Of a stretch of 64,000 nt of DNA, positions 56,893 to 64,000 are shown one piece after another. The notes beneath the pieces were generated by a model, which was given only the letters and a program-made list of their open reading frames with translations, was not told where the DNA came from and did not search any database. Location: the NCBI GenBank assembly GCA_027422505.1, contig JAPQWV010001417.1:25070-89069 (forward strand). The letters run 5' to 3'. Numbering within the stretch: position 1 is the first letter of the stretch; every line of letters begins with the position of its first letter. The position numbers were made by a program, and so were the translations under genes. The DNA is from Craterostigma plantagineum (lineage: Eukaryota > Streptophyta > Magnoliopsida > Lamiales > Linderniaceae).

Positions 56893-58114
56893 ATGTGGTG
56901 GCGTCGAGGCGGTTCTAACCTTCTCCGGCGGCTCTCACGCGGTTCCACGGTGCCCCCTCCTCAACCGCCTCAAGGATACGGCGGAATACACGTCATCGCC
57001 GGAGATGCGTCGAGGCCCAGCCTCTCTATATGGCGTCGGAAGAAGGAGATGGGAAAGGAAGGTCTAATGGTCGCCAAGGAGCTGAAGCGGCTGCAGCTCG
57101 ACCCGGTTCGGTTCGACCGTTCATGAGGTGCCACGTGTCTCGCCTCCTCAAGTCGGACCTCGTCGCCGTCCTCGCCGAGTTTTCAGCGCCAACCTCGTTG
57201 CCCTCTCCATGAAGGTCACACCCCTTCTCAATTTTTTCTTTCATAATTGCCGCGAAATCGAAGAACAATCGTCGGAGCTTCAGGTTTCAGCTTCGATTGC
57301 TGTTATCTAATAAGCGTTGGGGACTGATACTCTGACGTTCTTACGACCCTTGATTTGAATCCATTACGAACAGCTCTACGAAGTTGTCGAAGAAAATCGT
57401 TAGGGCTTCAGCTTTCGGCCTGAAATTTCTGTTATCTAATCATTGGGCAGGCTTCACAGTCTTGGCTGATGATCTCTAACGTTCTTCCGACCATTGTTTT
57501 GAATCCATTTATGAACACTCCCCCTTTTTATTTCTCAATTCTCCTTCATAATTGTGGCGAATTGGGCCAAATCATATTAAAAGAACAATCAGAGCTTCAT
57601 CTTTCAGCCTGAAAATCGCTGTTATCTAACGTTTTTCTCCAACCACTGATTTGAATCCTTTTACGAGCAGCTCTACGATGTTGTCCGAAAGGGAAATATG
57701 GTACAGGCCAGACATGTACTTCTACCGAGACATGCTCATGATGCTGGCCAGGAACAAGAAGATCGAAGAGTCGAAACCGTTTGGGACGACCTGAAGAAAG
57801 AACAAGTCTTGTTCGACCAGCATACGTTCGGCGATCTTGTGAGGGCTTTCCTCGACGGCGGGTCTCCCGACGAAGCAATGAGGATATACGACGAAATGAG
57901 GAGCTCGCCCGAAGTGCATTTGTCGTTGCCCTACAGAGTCATACTCAAAGGTTTGATCCCATATCCGAACTGAGAGAAAAAGTGAAGGGACGATTTCGTC
58001 GAGCTTTTCCCTGGCATGGTCGTGTACGATGCGCCCGAAGATCTTTTCGATGATGATGGGAGATCGGCGATTGATAGCGATGACGAGGAAGATCAAGATG
58101 TAAGGGTTGTGTAA
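56893..58114 (+). CDS. Short PPR protein, THA8/At1g62350 type (two exons)
   Basis: Short pentatricopeptide repeat protein of the small group that includes THA8 and At1g62350, organellar RNA-binding proteins (THA8 aids group II intron splicing in chloroplasts). Exon 1 (56893-about 57211) begins MWWRRGGSNLLRRLSRGSTV, an Arg/Ser-rich probable organelle-targeting peptide, then GKEGLMVAKELKRLQ and RFMRCHVSRLLKSDLVAVLA. Exon 2 (about 57671-58114) begins LYDVVRKG and contains PPR-like helices WYRPDMYFYRDMLMMLARNK, DQHTFGDLVRAFLDGG and PDEAMRIYDEMRSSPE. It ends with an acidic tail (VVYDAPEDLFDDDG and SDDEEDQD). Frames break near 57119, 57182, 57705 and 57965. The intron holds diverged repeats of its own 3' end. 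The localisation is inferred. Confidence 0.85.
57230..57675 (+). repeat. Threefold degenerate tandem repeat inside the PPR intron
   Basis: Three units carry the series GCTTCA(G/T)-TTTCAGC, GCTGTTATCTAA, AACGTT(C/T)TT and TTTGAATCC. Two of them run into CAGCTCTACGA(A/T)GTTGTC at about 57370 and 57669. The last is the true exon 2 acceptor; the middle one is a decoy copy of the acceptor and first codons. Confidence 0.75.
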
Positions 58115-58918
58115 ATTCGTTCAGATAGATGCGTATGAACATTCGTTTGTCTTTTGCAAGCGATAGCTTTGTTGATAAGTTTAAGAAAGGGCTGGAGAGT
58201 TCAGGTGATTATTCTGGTAAAACATTCATATGGTAACACTGAATCGATGGAAGGGTAGAAAGTTCTAAGATTGGTTTATGGTACCAAGTTCTATTAGCAC
58301 AATTATTGAGCTTTAATTGTAGAAAATTGGGTAAGAACTTGATGGGGAGAAAAAGCAGCAATTTTCTTGCTGGGCTTTACGTTGTAATTTTGTCGAATAT
58401 TGAACGAACGCTGAAGACAAAGAAGAAAGTTTCTACCTTGGGCACTTTGACTTAGTTTTCTTCTCCCATTTGATATTTTTGAGGCTCCATCTAAACAAGC
58501 CAGCAACTGGGTTTCTTCCTTTGCGCTCATCGATTGAAAAAAAAAAAGAAGAAAATATCAATAGCTGGCAGAATATTCTTTCAGTTGTTCTTTCTATGCT
58601 TTTTGAATGATTTCAATCAAGGTAATGTTATATAGCTGACATTCTCATTTGAAACAGTGTGTTGATTGAGTGAGTTTGGTTGGTAGATTACTTACAATAA
58701 TGCAGTTTAAAGATTCTGTCCGAGAGATCCTTTTCAGTTAGTTCGCAGTTGCTCCTATGAGTTTCTGAATGATTAAGTAAAGCTTCTTCGTTCCTCTTTT
58801 GTGATGTAATAAAGCTTGGGTTAATGTGTGTCTCTTCCCATTTTATACGAATCCTTAAGATTGAATCCAATATGGCATATTTGTAGTCCAAATTTTTTGT
58901 AGTCCAAATTTGCCGAAG
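58115..58918. other. PPR 3' flank and GONST1 upstream region
   Basis: Non-coding AT-rich DNA between two genes on the same strand, expected to hold the PPR terminator and the GONST1 promoter. No repeat or gene recognised. Confidence 0.45.
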
Positions 58919-60372
58919 ATGAAGACTACAAACGACGATCATGAGAGCGACGTGGAGGACGGTTTGACCGAAAAGGACAGAAAAGTCGCCGATAACTAAA
59001 AAAAGCGCAAAACGAAGGCGTAATCAGGCGTTATTATCTGGGCTTGCGTATTGTTTCTCTTCTTGCGGGATGATTCTCGTGAACAAGTTCGTCCTCTCGA
59101 GTTACAATTTCAACGCCGGCGGTATCCTTGATGCTATACCAGGTTTTTTTTGTTCCCCTTCTCAGTTCAGTAGAGATTTCATCTGCATTTTCTCTTAGGC
59201 TGCGTTTGGTACGCTGAATGCGATTAGTAAAAGGAAAGGAAATGTGTGGAGGTACAACGGTTTGAAGCGCAAAGTACCGCTGTTCGATGCTTTCCCTTCC
59301 ACGAATCCCTCATACCAAATGCAGACATAAAATAGTTTATGAACCCGACGAAAGACGTTTCGTTTGTGCAGAATTCGTCTGTGTAGTCAGCGTTTCCATT
59401 CTGAGTTTCCTCGGGATATCGCCACTGAGCCGCTGACGTGGAAATTAATCGGCGCGTATGGTTCCCAGTTAATCTCATATTCGTCGGGATGCTCGCCACT
59501 AGCATGTTTAGGTACCCCGACTTTTTTTTAACGCTTTTCCATCTCAATCGCTCCCATGCCTTAAAAATAAAAAGATAAAATTACGCCGCAGTTTGAAGTA
59601 CATAAACGTCGCAATGGTCACGGTATTGAAGAATGTAACCAACTTCATAACCGCAGCCGGCGAGATGTACCTATTCGGCAAGCGCCACGACAACGGAGTT
59701 TGGCCAGCGGTTTTCTTAATGGTACGCCTTATATATATATCTATATATATATAATATATATAATATATATATATATATATATTATACTAGAATTTTACCC
59801 GTGCATGCAATGCACATTAAGTATCTGCAACAATAAATAATTAAATTTTATGTTGATAGTGGAAGGTTATTGTAGAATGAGGTTTGCTATGGTGCCCACC
59901 TACCGTGAGCACCTCCAAAATTTCTCATATTTTTGCATTTGTTCGATCCGCGATGTCGCCACCCTACGTAGACCCTCTCATATCCATTGCTAACTAATCA
60001 TCATCTTCAACACGTTAAGTTTTAAGAAAGTCATCCATCAGTACCCGTCCACATGTGAATAATAAATAATGAATTTTCTTAAAATCTTAACGTGTTGGAG
60101 ATGATGATTTATGTTAGCAATGGTATGAGAGGGTCTACGTAGGTGTTGGCGACATCGGGAATCGAAAAATGCAAAATATTGAGAGATTTGCTTATGTTGC
60201 TCACGGTGGTGCTCACGGTAGGTGGACACCATAGCAAACATCATTGTAGAATAACATGTGATAGTGAGTAGTTTTTATGTTTCGTTTATATTTTTTTAAT
60301 CACTATTATTGGAAACGTGACAACGTCTTAAACCCCTACCTTCTATAATTATATAAATATATATATATATAA

Positions 60373-60410
<38 letters not shown>

Positions 60411-61455
60411 GGAGAGAGAGAGAGAAGAGAGAGAGAATATTATGGTGCTCAGCTTATGTGAGCACTTTATACTTGCACTTTCTTATGTTACATTTTCGAT
60501 GCATATATATATATATATATATATTATATTTTATAATCTCTCGATGGACTAACGCTAATTCAACTAATACGAATATATGGCAGATCTTCTCAGCTATATC
60601 GGGAGGATTCCACCGATCTCTCCTTTCACGGGCCGGATATTCGTGGCAGTTTCTCAACTGTTTTCTCACAGCATCGTACTCTTGTAAGTAATTCGATCGA
60701 CGGCTGATATTCGTCGCCCATCTCTCTCTCTCTAACCGTTTTTAGAGCCCAGCTGACTCTGCGTAGGATTATGGAAACGGCAAAACGAGCGACAAAGTCG
60801 GGAGAACTGAGCGAATTCTCTATGGTGAAGCTAAACAACGTCCTATCTTTGCCTCTAGGAATCTTCCTAGTCATCGCCTTCGACGAGGCCGATTATTTAT
60901 ACAAACGTAAGTAAAAAACTTGCGTCCATGCTAACGACTAAACTAATTGTCTACGTTTATTCTGCTACTAACGGTTATAAATGATTTTTGCAGGCCGCTC
61001 TTAAGGTCGCCGGGTTTTTGGTGTGTGATGACTTTGAGCGGATTCTTGGGTTTGGCCATAAGCTTCACTTCCATGTGGTTTCTTCTCGACGGGGCCAACC
61101 ACCTATAGGTAGTTTGCTCGCCGTCTTCCTCTTTTTTTTTTCTCTATGCAGATGGGTAGGCGATAGCAAGTCTTTTTCGGCGATTTTTAAGCGCTTTTTT
61201 TCGCGCATTGTTTGCAGCCTCGTCGGGTCGCTGAATAAGATACCTCTCTCCGTCGCAGGCGTACTTCTCTTTAAAGTTCCGACGAGCTTTGAGAATTCGG
61301 CGAGCATATTTTTCGGTATCTTTTTTTTTCATTATTTCTTCTCTTACATGTGGAATGTAAGAAAAGATCTATCGATCATCGTTCGGTTTATTTTCAGGTT
61401 ATTAGCAGGCGTGCTTTTCGCTAGGGCCAAATGCGTTGAAGATCGTAGTAGATAA
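58919..61455 (+). CDS. GONST1: GONST1-like Golgi GDP-sugar (GDP-mannose) transporter
   Basis: Multi-pass Golgi nucleotide-sugar transporter; GONST1 carries GDP-mannose for sphingolipid (GIPC) glycosylation. Exons: 58919-about 59140 (MKTTNDDHESDVEDGLTEKD, LLSGLAYCFSSCGMILVNKF), 59372-59511 (SILSFLGIS, LTWKLIGVWFPVNLIFVGML), 59592-59721 (LKYINVAMVTVLKNVTNFIT, EMYLFGKRHDN), 60584-60683 (IFSAISGG, YSWQFLNCFLTASYS), 60753-60906 (LRRIMETAKRATKSGELSEF), 60994-61108, 61218-61315 (SLVGSLNKIPLSVAGVLLFK) and 61398-61455 (LLAGVLFARAK). The GALNK-type motif expected for GDP-sugar carriers is represented by GSLNK. Hydrophobic helices occur throughout. Frame breaks occur near 58996, 59115, 59430, 59680 and 60620. 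The third intron is enlarged by transposons and AT repeats. Confidence 0.92.
59786..60345 (-). mobile_element. Probable Helitron remnant in a GONST1 intron
   Basis: On the minus strand it ends with GTGCATTGCATGCACGGG, a few AT bases and CTAGT at 59786, the Helitron 3' pattern. At its right side the minus strand reads TATAGAAGGTAGGGG and GACGTTGTCACG, like plant Helitron 5' regions, but the exact 5' end is unclear. It contains the Mutator-type MITE at 59879-60242. Confidence 0.4.
59879..60242. mobile_element. Mutator-type foldback MITE nested in GONST1 intron
   Basis: Arms of about 150 bp are inverted copies: GAGGTTTGCTATGGTGCCCA at the left and the complement of GATGTTTGCTATGGTGTCCA at the right; CTACGTAGACCCTCTCATA also pairs. 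It is flanked by perfect 10 bp repeats ATTGTAGAAT (59869-59878 and 60243-60252), as for Mutator-like elements. Confidence 0.9.
60350..60435. repeat. (TA)n and (GA)n microsatellite in GONST1 intron
   Basis: Long TA run followed by GA run. Another TA tract lies at about 59730-59785 and a third at 60503-60525. Confidence 0.95.
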
Positions 61456-61597
61456 GAGGAGTGCAATATTTGCTTAAATCAATAATCCTTCAATTAACTT
61501 CAATCGAACACACCAAAGCTCTAATCTATTATCGGGTGGAAAAAATAGCCCAATAAAGAGAATAAAATTGGAAAAACAAAAAAGAAAACTACTAATT

Positions 61598-63125
61598 TCA
61601 CACAAGAACGAACTTCTCTTTTCTACTCAATTTTCTGCATATATTCCTCTGTTTTTTCCAAACAACATCCTGAGTGTAGTGATAGCTTCTTATAAAACTG
61701 CATGTAATAATGAATTCATCAAAAAGAAGCCAAGCAAAGCCAAGCCAAGCCAAGGTTTACTGTAATGAACATGCCATCACTAATTGCAATTGCAACACAC
61801 ACACACACACGCACGAAAGTGTGTGTTTTACCCTACCTTATGAAACTCCAAAGTATCTCCCTTAGCTTTCTTAACCTCAACCATGTGTAAAGAAGGGGCG
61901 ACTTGGAAAACCTAGTTAGTTAGAGACCTCAAATTAAGAACATTCGACTTGATAAACGCTTTGCCCGAATGTTAAATACGTTTTATTTAACTACCTCGGT
62001 AGCGACGTTAAGGTTGCCTTTTCTTCCCGCTTTACTGTTCTCGAGCCTCATCTGCAGAAAAAAATTTTACGCAGAGTTAAAGCGATGACTTAAAATGGTG
62101 GAATAAAAAAATGTCATGTCGAGAAATATATTGCGACGTACTTTGTAGTTCTTCTTATGAAACGTCGAACCCAAGAGGTTTTGCGGCTTGCTCTATCTTC
62201 TCGATTATTTCGTCGGCGGGAATTTAGACGTAAACCTCGTTTCTCCCTTTGTATCCCTGTAAGGAAGATCGTGTTTAGAAAACGAGGCGTAAGAAAGAAT
62301 GCCTTTTTTTTTTCTATTACGTCGTAAATATGAATTATAACCTGTTGTTCGTCGAATAAATTCCGAGGTTGAGCCCTCTCGACATGGAATCAGCTCAAAG
62401 GCGTTCATAGCGGTTGGCTGCTCCTCCATTTTCTCGGTCACGTGATGTTCCTTTTAACATAATTATTTCGATCGATCGAAGTAAACCATTAGAACTAATA
62501 AAATTCAGTTTATCGGTCTGGCAAGGAATATTCACCGCTGAATCCTTAAAAACGGCGTCAACGTCGTCTAAATTAGCGTCTTCTTTCTCGTCGAAAAAAC
62601 GGCGGCTTGTAGCCTTTTTTGAACCACTTGTCCTCCAAAATTTCGGGGATTCCAATGCGCTGTACGAAAAAATAAATACCTCAAATATTTTTTAAAGAAG
62701 AAAGGTTCGCCTTTCTTGCGTAAGGCTAGCTAGCTAACCGTGGCGTGTAATAAATAACACGAACTTACTTTCCGAGGATTTGGATTGAGAATTTTTGTGA
62801 TCAGTTTCATGGCGTCGAAGGGGAAGCCATGGCGGAGATGTGAATTCAGCATTAGATATCTGAAGATTGCCGTAATAATGAAGTTACGAGTCGATTAACA
62901 ATATTTTTTTTCGATACGATATTAAATATTAAAGATAAACCTAACGAGAAAGCGCCTACTTTTTTGTATAGGTTGATGAGATTTGAATCATCGAAAGGCA
63001 AGTAACCAGCGAGCAGTACGAAGAGTATGACTCCACAAGACCACAAATCCGCACTTGCTCCATCATAGCCTTTATCCTCAAGTACCTTTCACATACATAT
63101 ATATAGTTTGTCAACCATTTTTTTC

Positions 63126-63164
<39 letters not shown>

Positions 63165-64000
63165 ATATAATGTATACCTCAGGGGCAACATAATTTGGTG
63201 TTCCACAAGTAGTATGCAGCAAGCCGTCGTCCTGCAGAAATTATATAAAGTGCATAAAATATTTCATTCAAAAAGATTGAATTTATTCGAAATTATGACA
63301 AATAGAGATAAGACGCGATACTTTGATTTGCTGCGATAGAGCGCTTAGACCGAAATCGGAGACTTTGAGGTTCCCAGCTGCATCGAGCAGTAAATTTTCC
63401 GGCTGCGTCACATTGAACATTCGAATCAATAAAATACATAAATATAATACTACATTATGTATGTATATTATATATATATATATACACACACACCTTGAGA
63501 TCTCTGTGGAAGACTCCTCTGCTATGGCAATAATCAACTGCATTGATAAGTTGCTGGAAGTATTTTCTAGCTTCGTCTTCTTTTCATTCTTCCATGATTA
63601 ACCTTCAACAAAGTCATCATTTTTCTTATACTTTTTTCTCTCAATATGTCGCGATACCGTAGAAATCAACTCTATAGGAGAAATATGGCAATCCTTACGA
63701 TTTTATCGAAGAGCTCTCCGCCCGTGACGTATTCCAACACAATGTATATCTTGTCTTGCTCGCCATTACCTCATATATCTGATGACATTGGGATGATTGA
63801 TCAGCTTCATCGTAGCTAATCTCTCGTCTAATCTGCAGCATTACACATTGTACAAAACCATTGGGATTCCATAATCTATGACTATATCATTTGTGGGATT
63901 ATGATTTCGGCGAATATGTATCTCGAAAAAATTCCCAGAAAGGAAATCTGTACGTGTTCGGACATCTTGTTCTTGAGGACTTTATCCTTGTCAAGAATCT
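61598..64000 (-). CDS. CBL-interacting protein kinase (CIPK), 5' end outside window
   Basis: Ser/Thr kinase of the SnRK3/CIPK family, activated by calcium-sensing CBL proteins and regulating ion channels. Minus-strand order from 64000: [16 protein letters not shown] (after the invariant Lys region, whose exon is cut off), [37 protein letters not shown] with [12 protein letters not shown] (63320-63530), [20 protein letters not shown] and [20 protein letters not shown] (62980-63080). The NAF motif region MNAFELI that binds CBL is at about 62385-62410. The PPI region follows: [19 protein letters not shown], then [20 protein letters not shown] and LEFHK (61840-61900). A final exon from 61697 reads FYKKLS and, in a shifted frame, [10 protein letters not shown], the usual CIPK end. 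The stop is near 61623 or 61598. It resembles the CIPK3/9/23/26 group. Frame breaks occur near 62395 and 63765. Confidence 0.9.
61793..61812. repeat. (CA)n microsatellite in the last CIPK intron
   Basis: ACACACACACACACACAC run between the last two recognised CIPK exons. Confidence 0.9.

Noticed and set aside
59224..59547. Open frame of 107 codons on the minus strand
   Set aside because: It is the antisense of GONST1 exon 2 (59372-59511), whose plus-strand reading matches the transporter family.

Overview
This is a nuclear genomic window from a flowering plant, most likely a eudicot. It has intron-rich genes with GT-AG junctions, chloroplast-targeted proteins (ChlD, CCD4), plant-only families (SHI/LRP1, GRAS/SCL3, CIPK, GONST1) and many plant transposons. 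The species cannot be told from what is visible.

Left to right: (1) 1-1.4 kb, the N-terminal end of a MuDR-type transposase on the minus strand, running off the left edge, followed by a cluster of nine short palindromes. (2) 1.7-4.1 kb, a carotenoid cleavage dioxygenase (CCD4, minus). (3) 4.1-7.4 kb, intergenic DNA with a Mutator-type foldback element, then a MOB1 kinase activator (plus, 7.5-9.1 kb). (4) 9.4-12.7 kb, a transposon-rich gap: nested hAT-like elements and two foldback elements built around inverted minisatellites. (5) 13-15.2 kb, a CCCH zinc finger plus RRM protein (plus). (6) 16.1-21.3 kb, a full-size ABCB transporter (minus). (7) 23.4-27.3 kb, magnesium chelatase subunit D (minus). 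(8) 28.4-43.0 kb, a nested retrotransposon block: an old non-autonomous LTR element (gag remnant only) with a tandem LTR-internal-LTR-internal-truncated LTR array of a large non-coding (LARD-like) retrotransposon in its 5' LTR, and a Cassandra-like solo LTR carrying 5S rRNA-derived sequence in its interior. (9) 43.2-44.5 kb, SCL3 (minus), and 45.8-48.8 kb, pseudouridine-5'-phosphate glycosidase (minus). (10) 48.8-53.6 kb, MITEs, a possible Helitron and duplications. (11) 53.6-54.9 kb, a SHI/LRP1 transcription factor; 56.9-58.1 kb, a PPR protein of the THA8/At1g62350 type; 58.9-61.5 kb, a GONST1-like GDP-sugar transporter (all plus). (12) 61.6-64 kb, a CBL-interacting kinase (CIPK, minus) running off the right edge.

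The genes do not form a pathway; they are ordinary neighbours in a plant chromosome. Two observations run across the whole window. Almost every conserved gene carries several one-base frame breaks, often in homopolymers, while the reading resumes in the right frame with intact motifs. The same kind of difference separates the retrotransposon copies. This points to residual long-read consensus errors rather than a cluster of pseudogenes. The most unusual DNA structures are the palindrome cluster at about 1.0-1.4 kb, whose stems differ in sequence but stay self-complementary, and a group of three foldback elements sharing a TCAGnCCCC-like terminus around a central repeat array.
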